Assembly: GCA_949317995.1 (NCBI GenBank)
Contig: OX439041.1
Location: 3,288,501 to 3,352,500, forward strand
Origin: Acholoe squamosa
Lineage: Eukaryota > Annelida > Polychaeta > Phyllodocida > Polynoidae
DNA length: 64,000 nt
Direction: 5' to 3'
Below, in pieces: positions 19,601 through 29,756 of the stretch (the first letter of the stretch is position 1; each line of letters begins with the position of its first letter). A model generated the notes under the pieces. The model had not been told where the DNA came from. It did not search any database and saw only the letters and a list, made by a program, of their open reading frames with translations. The position numbers were made by a program, and so were the translations under genes.

Positions 19601-22559
19601 ACTGGAAGTCAGGCAGACCAGAACCTGTTCCTTTAGGCCCCAAAGCGATGGGATGGTGGAGCGGGCCAACCGAACAATTGAAATGCTGCTGGCGACTGTG
19701 GTGGCGGAGGACCAACGGGACTGGGACCGGCGGCTGCCATTTGTAATGGCCGCGTATCGCTCCTCCGCACACGCCTCCACGGGATTGTCCCCCAATCTTC
19801 TGATGTTGGGGCGGGAAACGGTCATCCCCCTGGATTTGGTTTACCCGCTGGAGCCCAATGTAGGGGGAGGAGTCGGTTATGTGGCCGAATTACAAACCAC
19901 CATGGCAAAAGCATACTCCGTCGCTAGGGAGGCCCTTGGAAGGTCCCTCTGCAGGCAACAGAGGAACTATGATGCAAGAGCCTCGGCAGGCGAATTCGCT
20001 GTTGGGGGCAGGGTCTTCTACTACCACCTTCTCCGGAAGAGGGGACTGACACCTAAACTCCAGAGTTATTGGACAGGCCCATGGGAGATAGTGGGGCGCT
20101 TAGGGGAGGCGGTGTATAAAATTAAAAAGGGTAAAACTACCAGGGTAGTCCATTACGACGCCCTAAAACTGGCCCCGGCGCGGGCCACGGCGGAGGATGT
20201 TCCCATGGAGGATGAAACAAGGGAGGCCGAGCCCCTATCTTCGGACAATTCAGACGAGGAGGAAGGAGGATCCGGAGGGGGCACCATCCGGCTGGTTCAG
20301 GTGACCCCGGGGACTGGAGCTGACCGGGAGGCGAAACTGCTTACCTGCAAAGAGAAAAAGAGACATCAAATAACTGAAACCTGTAAGGGAGGGGCAGCGG
20401 ATAATGGAAATCGGAAAGAAGGTCTGCGGAGGAGTGCACCGAAGCCTGCCGGAACCAGCGCAGCCCGGGCCGTCAGACTGGCGCCTCAACTGGATACTTA
20501 CCTTGGGGCGGAGTGGAGGAGCTGCAAAAGCAAGATGAGTCAAGAAGGCCGCGACTGGTGCGATGTATGGCTGGAAAATGAAAAAAGGTTGAAGGAAGAA
20601 GCCGAAATGTCACATTGGAGGGGGGTAGAACCAGAGGAGGACCCTCCCTACGAGGAATGGTCCCTCCCCGAGATGGGCGAGTCGGATGAAGAGGGGGTGA
20701 GTGATGAGAGTGAGTTGGCCCACAGAAGGCGGAACCATGGCCAAAACGAGGAAATCAGGGCAGAAAGGTTAAGGAGGGCGGCGGATCCTGGCCGGAGGAG
20801 AATCAGGGAGAAGCATAGGGAAAGATGGTTTATTTACGAAATGATCGAGGAAGCCATCTACAACAACCATGAAAATGAAGAGAGGGAAGCCAGGAGGGTT
20901 GGACGCTGCAGAACAGCCATGACGAAGGGGAGGTCGGGAGGCCAGGCTCCAAATTCCTCGACGGCGGGCGGTGAGGCCGGCCGGCCGGCGGCCGGAGCGC
21001 CGCCTAGCGGAGCAGGGCCGGAGAGGCGGGAGTCACTAAGCAACCCTCATAACAGGTTCTCCCCAATAAAAGGCGGGGGAGGGACCGTTAACGGTCAGTC
21101 TACAATGCAGGCCGGAGATGACACGCGGTTGGTGGTTCTAAGAGGGACAAGGTCCGAGGGTGAATCGAGTCGGGGTAGAAATGCTGGTGGAGGGTCAAAG
21201 AAAGTGTCTTCCACAGTGTCCATCCACTCCCGGGAGGGCTCCACACGCTCAAGACACAGGGAGAGTCGGCGGAGGAGGAGGGAGAGAGAAAGATCTTCCG
21301 GCCACTCCTCCTCTAGCCGCTCCACTAGTGGCCACAGAAGGGACGGAGTGTCTGCCCGGAAGGAGGCAGCCAGACATGGGAGGAGGGACTCGGAGAGCCG
21401 GAGTCGGAGTGGGAGCTATCGTAGGCGGAGGTCCTCGGCTGACCGTGGATCACGTTCCCACGGCTCACAGCAGGCACGTGAGAGCGGAGGCGCCAATGGC
21501 GACAACGGTGTCCGGAGTAAGGCTATGATGCAATCGGGGGTTTCCCACGGCGTGGTGACGGAGGGTGGCCTGACCCAGGGGACGGTGATTGGAGGAGTAG
21601 GAAGAGGGGGCGTGACCACCGGGGGGAATATAAGGGAGCGCTATCCGCCTCACCCTTCAATTCCTGTTAGCCTATGGACAACGCCACAACTAGTAATGCC
21701 TGTCTTCAAAAACAGAGACCAGAAGCCGGTCCCCACGGAGTGGGTGGACGGGGTGGAGCTGCCGAAGTATCAGTGCGAGATCTGCCGGAAAAGGGGGGAC
21801 TCCAAGCAGTGGTACTTCATGAGATCCGATGGGATGAACCGCCATCTCCGCACTCACGACGAGATGCAAGAGGGCTACCAGTGCCCTAAGTGTGAGTACA
21901 TGGTAGCCAAGATCCGGGTGGATGATCTCCGGCGACACATCACGCGTATCCACCTAGAGCTGGAGGACTGGCAGCCGCCGGAGGAGTGCAGGATGCTACC
22001 GGTGGGCCGGGCAACGGAGGCGGGAGGATCCTCGGCGGACAGTAGCCTCGTGGCTGCCCCAGCTAGCCCGGAGGAAGCTGTCAGGCTCACCACCACAAAG
22101 AGGAAGAGGGGGAGTGCGGTGGCCAAGAAAAAGAAACCGGTAAACGCCGCCTCCAAGCCCGGGGTCCCCCCGCCGCAGCAGGGCACCTCGGCGGGTGAAG
22201 GGGGTGCGGGGGACAGCCCCAGCGGATCTACATTCAGCGGCATGGCGTCGCCGGGAATAACGTTGGAGGAGGAGACGGAGGCTGCTGTCGCCTCCAAATA
22301 CTTGGAGCAATTGCTGGGATTCCGCGTGGAGGGGACCAGCACACCCCAGAGCTGTCTCTCCGTCAGGTCCACCCGGAGTATGTCAGGGAAGGGGGTCAAG
22401 AGGGCCTTCGAGCCGGAGGGGGGGGAGGAATCGGCGGAAAAGAGGAAGAGACAATCCCCACGGGGTAAGGAGCGGCAGGCGGAGGAGGAAGCGGGACCCT
22501 CCACCCCGCCACTGGCCACGGGGATACCCGACCTGACACCTCTACTGAGGTGGAAATAG
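16590..22559 (+). CDS. pol: G2 Pol with C-terminal RS domain and zinc fingers
   Basis: Frame -1 to gag, open from 16590 and probably entered by frameshifting at 16599. Residue numbers count from 16662. Retropepsin active site D29-T-G; RT with YLDD at 444-447; RNase H (DIDASDTGLG, RTDHASLRW); integrase with an HHCC zinc region (from about 835) and a D904, D964, E1000 triad with the canonical 35-residue D-E spacing; then a GPY/F-like module (YWTGPWEIV, near 1136). About 780 further residues follow: acidic and charged stretches, an Arg/Ser-rich domain (about 1522-1610), two C2H2-like fingers starting at Y1703 (C-X2-C-X19-H-X3-H and C-X2-C-X14-H-X4-H) and a KRKR/KKKK nuclear-signal-like region. 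A normal Pol ends soon after GPY/F. The extension could guide integration or bind nuclear RNA or DNA; that is inference. Confidence 0.9.
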   Translation, partial: SGGGKLESTYTKGQVQVEGSGPINVIQGRRERGGGGLIVEGRLAGAPIQLLVDTGASLNLVSEGWWSRWGGRGRLGETAEKIYSVDGRPMDIKGEVYTELEIGRRTINVRFVVSDTGTEGILGAEFLRTNKLMVDVAKGRLVWTEEDSVCRIVSTRAAVLGSGQEAMLEGTLAGPWQQGDDGMIEGMAGHKGEPSFLVGRGLVCPEGRATWVRVLNPGPEPVVIYRDMTLGAIQRVECRGGGETVAGEGWCRMVERGEPEELKRLVDGLVSGTEAHRRKELARLIRKHLGAFQRHKGDKGHTQLAKHRIDTGVHPPIKQPPRRLAPHRREVVEEEVEKMLEAGVIEPSTSPWASPVVLVRKKDGTTRFCVDYRRLNAATVKDAYPLPRVEDCLDTMAGAAWFSSVDLASGYWQLDIEEGDKEKTAFTTHRGLFQFRRMPFGLCNAPGTFERVMEVAMRGLQWKTCLVYLDDIVVFSATFEEHLGRLGEVLQRLEDAGLKIKPSKCQLARRRVLFLGHQVSEAGVETDPEKIEAVQSWPTPTTVTEVRSFLGLAGYYRTFVPEFSTRAKPLSALAEKGRTFRWSEECEASFQDLKKRLTEAPILAFPQAEGQLTLDIDASDTGLGVVLSQEQTGVERVLAYGSRTLSRPERNYCVTRRELLAIVFGLRKFKHYLIGRRVVVRTDHASLRWLLEFKEPEGQLARWLQIISTYDIVVQHRPGKLHGNADGLSRKPCKQCGREDEEELLHCRVFTRSQRQEMVRGAPPAAGDSTPPAGREWGTLQAEDAVLTRVRAWVNGEATTTEEERRTWGYELRAWHAQLGRMSIEKGILGRSWEGAAGERCFQIAVPTLSRNDVLREVHGEPLAGHLGRNKTIRRLQTGYYWPDFRREVTLWCASCEPCLRRKAAPPPHRAPMGHVGAGLPLQRIALDVMGPLPLSSAGNQYILVAADYFTKWTEAYALPNQEAPTVARAVVEEFICRFGAPAEVHTDQGKNFQSGLFREMVALLEVRQTRTCSFRPQSDGMVERANRTIEMLLATVVAEDQRDWDRRLPFVMAAYRSSAHASTGLSPNLLMLGRETVIPLDLVYPLEPNVGGGVGYVAELQTTMAKAYSVAREALGRSLCRQQRNYDARASAGEFAVGGRVFYYHLLRKRGLTPKLQSYWTGPWEIVGRLGEAVYKIKKGKTTRVVHYDALKLAPARATAEDVPMEDETREAEPLSSDNSDEEEGGSGGGTIRLVQVTPGTGADREAKLLTCKEKKRHQITETCKGGAADNGNRKEGLRRSAPKPAGTSAARAVRLAPQLDTYLGAEWRSCKSKMSQEGRDWCDVWLENEKRLKEEAEMSHWRGVEPEEDPPYEEWSLPEMGESDEEGVSDESELAHRRRNHGQNEEIRAERLRRAADPGRRRIREKHRERWFIYEMIEEAIYNNHENEEREARRVGRCRTAMTKGRSGGQAPNSSTAGGEAGRPAAGAPPSGAGPERRESLSNPHNRFSPIKGGGGTVNGQSTMQAGDDTRLVVLRGTRSEGESSRGRNAGGGSKKVSSTVSIHSREGSTRSRHRESRRRRRERERSSGHSSSSRSTSGHRRDGVSARKEAARHGRRDSESRSRSGSYRRRRSSADRGSRSHGSQQARESGGANGDNGVRSKAMMQSGVSHGVVTEGGLTQGTVIGGVGRGGVTTGGNIRERYPPHPSIPVSLWTTPQLVMPVFKNRDQKPVPTEWVDGVELPKYQCEICRKRGDSKQWYFMRSDGMNRHLRTHDEMQEGYQCPKCEYMVAKIRVDDLRRHITRIHLELEDWQPPEECRMLPVGRATEAGGSSADSSLVAAPASPEEAVRLTTTKRKRGSAVAKKKKPVNAASKPGVPPPQQGTSAGEGGAGDSPSGSTFSGMASPGITLEEETEAAVASKYLEQLLGFRVEGTSTPQSCLSVRSTRSMSGKGVKRAFEPEGGEESAEKRKRQSPRGKERQAEEEAGPSTPPLATGIPDLTPLLRWK
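16599..16655 (+). promoter_or_regulatory. G2 predicted -1 frameshift signal with pseudoknot
   Basis: The textbook slippery heptamer GGGAAAC (16599-16605) is in the gag frame (G GGA AAC) and is followed at once by the gag stop TAG. After 5 nt, stem 1 pairs TCGACCT (16611-16617) with AGGTCGA (16636-16642), extended by three more pairs past one mismatch. Loop bases AGGCC (16625-16629) can pair with GGCCT (16651-16655), giving an H-type pseudoknot. The geometry fits known -1 frameshift sites. Confidence 0.78.
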
Positions 22560-22567
22560 ACGAGGAA

Positions 22568-24214
22568 ATGGCGGGGAAACTGAAGTTCGTCATAGGATTA
22601 CTGGTAGAGAGATATGGACAGGCGGGGGAGACCCCCACCAAGACTCTGTTACAAATGCAACAGGAGGTGCCTCTAGGGGAAGTCAATGTGAGAGCCCTGG
22701 AGGCGGAGTACGAGGAAACCAAGAAAGACACTCCGACCTCCCGAACCTCCATAAAGTCGGCTGCCTACGAGGACATCTCCGCCACGAGTGGGGAGGACGG
22801 AGAGAGCTTGGGACTAGGGGGAAATGGGCTGGACTCTAGCCCCGAGAAGCAGCCCCCTTACGAACTAGTTAACAAGCCCAAACCCACCCTCTCCGGTGCC
22901 AGTCCCGAGACATTGCCCTCCTATGAGGATATGAGTAAACCTTCCCCTAGCAAACCGAAACCCATCCTGAAGACAGTTACAATCGTGACGCCTGAGCCGC
23001 CGGAGAAGGGTGAGGCGGGGGAGGTGGAAGGGGAGGATGAAACCAGCGAGGAGTCGGAGGAGGTGGCCATCCCGGCATACGTCCAATCCTGCCCTAAACT
23101 GAAAGCCCAGTTCCTGGCCGTACTCAGCAATGCCAAGGAGGAGGAGCGAAAGAAGAAAAGAGAAATTAAACGGAAAGAGAGAGAGGAGGCGGAGAGGAAG
23201 GCCAGAGAGGCTGAGGAGCGCCGGAAGGCGGAATAGGAACAGCGGAGAAAGGAGGAGGAGGAGAGGAAGGCCAAAGAGGCGGAGAAAGAAAGACTGAGGA
23301 AAGAGATGGAAACTAAAAGTAAAAGCCCTAAAGGAAAAGGGGCGGGAAAGTCTACGAGGAAGTTCAGCCTGGAGGGAGTGTTAAAAGAGGCGGAGGAGGA
23401 GGCCATACAGAACCGATCCATGGATGAGGGTACCGCCCAATTAATGAGTAAATTTCAATCGTGTTCCGTAGGGACACCGGTGAAGGAGAAAGGACAGGCG
23501 GAGAAGAAGGTACCGAAGACCCCCCTCGTAGAGCCGGGGACCTTATTTGCTCTACCCAAGTTGGATAGGTACCCCCGATCCGTGACTGTGGGGTTGGACG
23601 GGTTAGTCCTTTGCTCGCCCAAGGGGGAACTCTTGCTGCAAGTAGAAGTGGGGGAGGAGAGTGGACGGGCGGAGACTATGGTGATGGTGCCGGAGGGGGT
23701 CGAGACGGTGGTCGGAGGGCCTGGGGATCCGGAGCCCCTACCCAACACTGAGACAGACCGAGTGATTGTAATAACCGGATTACCTATAGGAGATATGGGG
23801 GAAGGGTGAATAGCCAGCACTGAGGGGTTGGCGGGGGTAGAGGAGGTGCACCGCCTGCTGCTAGATCAACAAGGAGATAAAGCGGGTGACAATAGGGACG
23901 AGGAGGCGGAGGAGGATGGGGCTATGCCATGGCATTCGGATTTTACCGGGCCGGAGGCCCTCAAGGAACACTCTAGACGACTGGGGCAGCCTCGGACCCT
24001 AGGACCTGAGATGAGGGTTATACCCGGGGGACTGCAATCTTCCTCCATTCACACTCTCCCCAATGGGGATATTGAACTGGTCCATGTTACCCGGACCCGT
24101 TATGGCCGTGATCAGAAGGGATGCTGCAGCCGCTGCGGACAGCGGTGGCCAAAGACGTCGGCGGCGCGGACGACCAAGGCTGGAACCAATGAGGGCGGCG
24201 ACAAGACAGCCTGA
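22568..24214 (+). pseudogene. G2 third ORF, charged coiled-coil protein (two stops)
   Basis: It starts at the ATG at 22568, just after the pol stop (22557-22559) and in the -1 frame to pol; the frame is open from 22550. One reading frame runs to 24214 with only two interruptions: TAG at 23234-23236 and TGA at 23807-23809. The N-terminal 180 residues are Pro/Glu/Ser-rich. A strongly Lys/Glu/Arg-rich segment (about 23130-23320) looks like a long charged helix or coiled coil. After it comes a more ordered region with a beta-like segment (about 23560-23700), then a Cys-rich end (CCSRCG). The element is otherwise young, so the stops may be recent, or the first could be read through. No known family was recognised. 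Confidence 0.6.
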
Positions 24215-24511
24215 GGCGAACGGGCGGAGAATGTCTGCCGGATCCAGACGAAATGACGTCGTATTATTGTGTAAAAGTTGTTGTCATGGTTATACTCCGC
24301 ATAGGGGACGGCGGATTCGGTTTACTTAGTAGTTAATGCCGCCTACAGAGGAGGTTTAAGTAGGATTTACTGTGTGTATGTTATGTGTAGCTATTTACTT
24401 AAACGCCCAGGGGCCATGGCGTGGCAGGATTATTCAAAATTGGAAACCCATCTGCAGGAGGGTAATATCACACTCTTTCTCCCGGTAAGGCTATAGATTA
24501 GTTGGGGAGAG
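24215..24511 (+). other. G2 3' noncoding region and polypurine tract
   Basis: Short 3' untranslated region without a supported gene. The purine tract GGGGAGAG (24504-24511) ends at the 3' LTR. Confidence 0.7.
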
Positions 24512-24885
24512 TGTGGCGGAGACGGAGGGGCCGTTGGCGGAGCCGAAACCATCCTGGTGTGGGGGCGGCGAGGCCAGCGGTCCTGAAGTAACGCGGTTAC
24601 GTCGGCAATAGTAGTCGGCGGAGGAGATCCTCCGACGCTGGCCTGCCGTAAAGCGGGCCGGGGTCGGAGTATCTGCCTATGTATAAATAAGGGAGTTGTT
24701 ACTCCGATTAGTTAGTTCCGAGTTGCAGACAGAGAGGAGCAGAACTCTAAAAGGCTTATCTCCGGATTAATATATACGATATAAGACTTAGATGGTGTGG
24801 CGAGGACTGCCAGGAAATAAAAGACACTGAAGTCAAGCTGTCGGAGTTGTGTAATTCTTTATTAACCATAGAGTCGGAAAACGCT

Positions 24886-24888
<3 letters not shown>
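24512..24888 (+). repeat. G2 3' LTR
   Basis: 377-bp direct repeat of 14836-15212, differing at one base by eye. Confidence 0.95.

Positions 24889-24947
<59 letters not shown>
24889..24947. repeat. (AT)n run, right of G2
   Basis: AT dinucleotide run that resumes H env after G2. Together with 14789-14835 it is the expanded target site. Confidence 0.95.
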
Positions 24948-24952
<5 letters not shown>

Positions 24953-25834
24953 AGCTGAGTAGGTGTATGAGGTCAGCTTCTGAGAATAATAGAAATCTAA
25001 GTCATTAATTGCAAGTTGTGCTCCAGGGTGTGTAACCCTAAGTTTGTTGTTAATGTCAATTTAATATCTAGGAAGGTCTGAGGGTGGTACTATATCAGGG
25101 GTTAGGATTCCTGATGATAGCATCCTCAGGGCTGCATTGGTTCTTTGCAGTGATTGAACTGTATTCATTCTTGCTGCTATGATGATTAATGCATCATTTA
25201 ATACTTGCATTTTCTCACTTTGAGTTTTCTCGTGCCTTGAATATGAGTCAAGAGACCTGGACATGTTAGAGGCCCCAAGGTTGATGGTGTCACCTATGGT
25301 GTTGATGGTACTGTCCAGTACCTTTTTATCTTGGATGTATGCTTTAACAAACTTATCTTGTCTGTCTGTGATCTTTTCAATGAGATTAGCTGCTTCATGA
25401 TCTTGTTTAGCAAATTTCCTTAATATGTCATCTATGTTCTTAAGCTAGACCTAGCACACCACGAATAAGGGGTGCTAGAAAACCCAGTATGGCCTCTCTT
25501 TTGGCCATGTCCAATGTGTTTATGGGGTTGGATACAAACAATTAGATGGAAGCTAAGGTTTCATTTATTTCCTTGTCTGCAATTTCCAGCAAGGTATCAA
25601 GCTCCTTGGCTTGTTAGATAACTATGGATCCTTGGGTAACGGGTGCCCAAGGTATCTTGTAGTGGTGGTATGTCCATTGACCAAAGGTTGAGGGCTAGGT
25701 TTGAATACTACTCCTATGTTTTGTCTCACCACAGGGGTGTAGTCTGCAGCAAGTGGTTCTATGATATATAATAACAGTATAGTTAGCAGTATGGGTGCAA
25801 CTATCAATCTCCCCATGGTGCTTGTGTAAAGCAA
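24948..25834 (-). pseudogene. H env, 5' half
   Basis: N-terminal part of the envelope-like protein, reading down from the start-like ATG near 25816. It has a hydrophobic signal-like segment, then the heptad-rich region that matches P env. Stops and frameshifts near 25620, 25510 and 25440 break it. The frame 25264-25061 is nearly identical to P's helical region. It is cut at 24948 by the (AT)n run and G2 and resumes at 14788. Between 25835 and 26008 only about 170 nt separate env from integrase, where P has about 1.5 kb, so H has a large deletion. Confidence 0.8.
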
Positions 25835-26008
25835 TAATGAATTTGCTGTTTAAAGTTTTGTCAAATTTGTAGTATTTTGGTGCTGGTAAAGTCTAAGTGT
25901 ATGGTGTAACACTTTAAATGAAGTGGTTCAAACTGTACCTTTGCCAGATTGTGCTGTCTTCGCAATATGTTCAGTGAGTCTATAGAGATTGACTAATAAA
26001 TGGTAAGG

Positions 26009-27148
26009 TCAGGTTGAAGGTGAAGTAGGTGTGTACGGTGAGGAGAATAAATGTTTGATCTTGAGGTGTTTAGTTAATTTTGTAAACTTTGCACCTGTAT
26101 AACATGTTCCATTGTCTGTTTGGAGAGTGGCTGGTGTTCCATGATGACAAATTATATTCTTATAGAACTCTGCTGCTGTTGTTTCAGCTTTTAAGTCAGT
26201 AGTAGCCCAAGCTGTTGCATACCTGGTAGCATAATCTATGCAGACTTGTATATGTTTGTTTCCCCTGACCGTTGTGGGAAGTGGCCCCACTGCATCAAGA
26301 TTCAGGAACTTCATTGGTGAAGCCATGTAATCTCTAACCATCATTGGTGTTTTATGTGAGTGTTCTTGCCTTTATGCAGTGAGGCAAGTGTGGCAGGTGG
26401 AAATATATTTGGTTGTGTCTGCTAGCATAGACTTCCAATATACCCTAGGTTGGAGTGCTGACATCATCCTACTTGAGCCAAGATGGCCACCAGTAAGTGA
26501 GTCATAGAAATACTGTAGTGTACTTGTTACCCATTGCTGTGGTATAACAATTTAAAGTGGTACAGTATTGGTTTTCCTCCAATTTATGGGGCATATATAT
26601 ATATGGACTAATGTACCATTTACCAAGGTGTATGTCTGGCCTTGGTTGATGATTGTATTCCCTTGTGTTTTTTGTGCAGGCAAGGTCCCATCCTCAAGAT
26701 ATTGTATGAGGGGCAATAGTTCCTTGTCCTTCCTTTGTTCCAAGCCAAGGTTTGTACCTGAAATGGATGTGTCGGGAATCTGATCCAGCAACTGATTTAT
26801 ATCTAGCACATGTTGTTTTATTCTGTCTCTTTCTTTTTCTTTTTCATCGACTATTGGCCTATCTCGTGCCTTTTGTTGTGGGGTGGCAACCTTCTTCTTT
26901 AAAGGCACATTTTGCTTATTGTCATTCTTCTGTCTCTCAGAGTTCTTTGATTTATTAGATGCAGTGTCTTTTGTGACATTTTTCCTGGCAGGTGGGGTTT
27001 TGGTAGGTTTGTTTCCTGTGACCTTTTTCTCATTTAGAATAGTTTGTGATTGTGTGGGGGGCTTTGGTGTGCCCTCCTGAATAATTTCTTTAGTCTTTGA
27101 GCGCGTGGTCATAGGACACAAATGGTTTGATGTTTCCTCTCCCTGCAT
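26009..27148 (-). pseudogene. H integrase (C-terminal part deleted)
   Basis: Reading down from 27148: a Lys-rich linker after RNase H, a zinc-binding HHCC-like region (around 26480-26390, disrupted), then a catalytic core in 26344-26009 with the first Asp (LDAVGPLP) and second Asp (TDNGTCYTG). The frame stops just after the SSPY motif. Sequence then jumps to DNA matching P near 37935, so the catalytic Glu, the C-terminal domain and part of the env leader (about 1.4 kb in P) are deleted. A frameshift near 26550 also separates the N-terminal domain from the core. Confidence 0.83.
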
Positions 27149-28280
27149 TGGTTCAAAGAATACAATGTGTCTTCTAAATCTTCATCATGTGAGTCAGGTG
27201 TAGGCTCGAAGTCATTATCTGGAAAGAGTTGTGAGTATTCTCTCTCACAATGGCAAAACACATAGTGTGTAGATTGTTTCAAGATACCCTTAATGGGTGT
27301 CTCTGGTCTTTCAATGGTGTTGGGTGGATCATCCCTTTTGAATGGTACTTTCTTTGTTACTTTTGCAAACTTGGTTCTACTGGTTGCTCTAACTCTCCTT
27401 GGTGTGGGTGGACATAGCATCACCCTTCACATGTTGAATGGTGAATGAGAATTGTTGTATGTCTAGAGCCCATCTGTCCCATCTATGTGTGAGTCCTGTA
27501 TTGGTTAATAGTGGAATTAGGGCTGCATGGTCTGTGTATAATTGGAAGTGCCTAGTTTCTAGGTAGTGTCTGAAGTGTAATACTCTATATACTACTCCCA
27601 GTAGTTCTCTCTCTGTGGTATTGTAATTTCTCTTATGTTTGGAGAGGGTTCTACCTGCAAAGGCTACTGGTCTGAGCACTCCTTCATTATCCCTCTGTGA
27701 GAGTACATCTCCTAAGCTCACATTGGAAGCATCAGTTGCCAAACTGAACTCTCTCCCATAGTTTGGATATCTGAGAAGAGCATTGGTATAGAGGGCATGC
27801 TTTAATGCTTTAAAAGCATTATCTGCATCCTCTGATTTTGGTGTTGGGAAAGTTTTGATTGATTCCACCTTTGTGGGAGATGGTTGTAGTCCCATGGGTG
27901 TGACTCTCATTCCCAAGAAGTCTATTCTGTCTATGAAGTATTCACATTTTGATTTCTTCAATTTGAGTTTACCATCTCTTAAGCTGTTGAAAACGTCATC
28001 CAGGTCATGGAAGTGTTGTTCGATGGATGGTGATAGGACCAATATGTCATCTAGGTATGGTAGGGCACATTTGTATTTGAGTTTGTTCAAAATCAATGTT
28101 ACTAGATGGCAGAATCCCGCAGGGGCCGTAGCAAGTCCCATCAGCATCCTTTGGTAGACAAATTTTTTGTCATTTGCTATGAATGCAGTTTTGTGCTGGT
28201 CCTCCTCTTCTATAGGAATTTGAAAAAAATCCCTGTTGGGCATCTAGCTTACTGAATACTCTTGGTCTGAGTGACCCTAT
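27149..28280 (-). pseudogene. H reverse transcriptase and RNase H, 3' part
   Basis: Reading down from 28280, directly after the P insertion. The RT palm is kept, with YLDD at 28046-28057 (minus strand). RNase H has FSLATDASN, RTLSKH and LYTDHAAL. Compared with P, about 41 codons joining RT to RNase H are deleted in frame (near 27825), frames are disturbed at 28243-28200, and the end of RNase H near 27420 is altered by another deletion. The upstream part of this gene is at 49815-51258. Confidence 0.88.
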
Positions 28281-29611
28281 TATGATATACCATTTTATTA
28301 TTCCATAAATTCTAACATATTTTGTATTAATCAAAGAATATCTATGAAATTAATACATAGGTTGCTTCTAAGAACTTTGTATAAGAGTGTCATGCCCCAC
28401 TGCACACCAGCCAGGTCAGTTACAACACACTTTATGACATCAAAGGCTCCGACCTAATGGTTCACTGCACAATATAATAAAAATGAGGGTCTCAGTGTGC
28501 GACCTCATGGTTCAGTGCACAAACTAATAAGTTGTAAGTGAATGCAACTGGCAGTCACGGGTGCCTGAGCACCGCTGACGCCGTCATGAGTGTCTGAGCA
28601 CTCTAATAACTGAACAATGGGTTACATAAGCACGACGCCATAACCGTCCGGTCGCCCTAGCGTCGCTCCTGAGCAAGCTAGGTCAAATATCAAAGCATTT
28701 ATGGAAAGCCCATAATTAGACGGTCAAAATGAGCCCAAGATCAAGGCGGAACTCCTATTATTAGGAAGTTACGCCATGGAGACTGAATCAACCTCTGAGT
28801 GCACTACAGACAAACCGGCGCAAGTTACGCGCCTATCCAGCGGGCATTAAAAACTTGGCATATTCAACTCCGCGCATGCGCAAAATGGCGGTCATAGCTG
28901 CGTAAACGACCGAGATATGAGGGTCTGAAGTTACAGAACCGACCAAGACAATGGGGGACACAGCGGCGCCCATGGGGGTCCTTTGTGCACCCAGTGACAC
29001 ATGAAAGACTCCCCTCTAACAATTGCAGAGTTAGGCAGATGCCACTGGCCCCAGTCAGTCTGGAGGTGCTTTTCCAAGATTTGCTACAAATAGCCTGTCT
29101 GCACCTCCAAGAGGACAGAACACCAAGAACCGCTCTAGAGGTAACATCTCCAGTCATCTCCTGCCACCTGCTATACCACTGCACTATGGTGAAACTATGC
29201 TAGACAGGCATTGGTTTCTATCATTAGTGGCCAGAGGGTATCTTCCTCAAGACTTCCACCAGAGGGTAAAGTTATTCATTATTACATTATTCCTCTAAGC
29301 AGCAGGTCAGGAGCTAGGTGTGGGAACCCACCTAGAACTATGCTGGACATTGTATTATTATTACCTCACAGGTGGAGTGGAACAGAACATTATACTTTAT
29401 AAATTACTGTATATTTACTGTATGTACAAATTACCTACATACTAACTACTGTATGATTGATATTTCTTACATGTTGCCTAAAGCTGAATAAACCAGTGAC
29501 AACTGGAAATAACACTATTTTATGAGAGCTTAATGTATTTACACTATATACCACTAGTCTTATGATATTTCTCATATGACAACTTGATCATGCACAATTA
29601 CTAGTATGACA
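28281..29611 (+). repeat. P 5' LTR (A)
   Basis: 1331 bp, starting TATGATAT and ending TAGTATGACA. AATAAA lies at 29487-29492. It differs from LTR B by scattered substitutions and a few indels (for example near 28735-28765), a few percent at most. The TATG start is not the usual TG, but the 4-bp target duplication places the boundary here. Confidence 0.9.
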
Positions 29612-29614
29612 AAG

Positions 29615-29632
29615 TGGTGGAGAACCTCCTAC
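29615..29632 (+). other. P primer binding site (probable)
   Basis: TGGTGGAGAACCTCCTAC begins 3 nt after the LTR. The TGG start fits a tRNA CCA end; the tRNA was not identified. Confidence 0.5.
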
Positions 29633-29756
29633 TAAGATCCCAAACTACCCAATGCTCTCATAAAAATTAAGCTGGCAACATTACTAAAAACAATCATACA
29701 CACAGTGAACCCCACTCCACCCACCCAGTGACCTTGACACCATGCCCACAAAGGTC

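Larger units (their letters stand above)
14836..24888 (+). mobile_element. G2: young Ty3/gypsy with zinc-finger Pol extension
   Basis: A 10,053-bp element with 377-bp LTRs beginning TGTGGCGG and ending GCTACA. I see one difference between the LTRs (15108 area T versus 24778 area C), so the insertion is recent. It has a primer binding site, an intact gag, an intact 1,900+ codon pol and a third ORF with two in-frame stops. The element is GC-rich and purine-rich (many GGCGGAG motifs), unlike the AT-rich DNA around it. It is inserted in H env. Confidence 0.95.

Noticed and set aside
22550..22556. A second -1 frameshift from G2 pol into ORF3
   Set aside because: ORF3 is in the -1 frame and overlaps pol by a few nt, but GTGGAAA is not slippery and no strong stem follows. 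Reinitiation at the ATG at 22568 or a separate mRNA is more likely.
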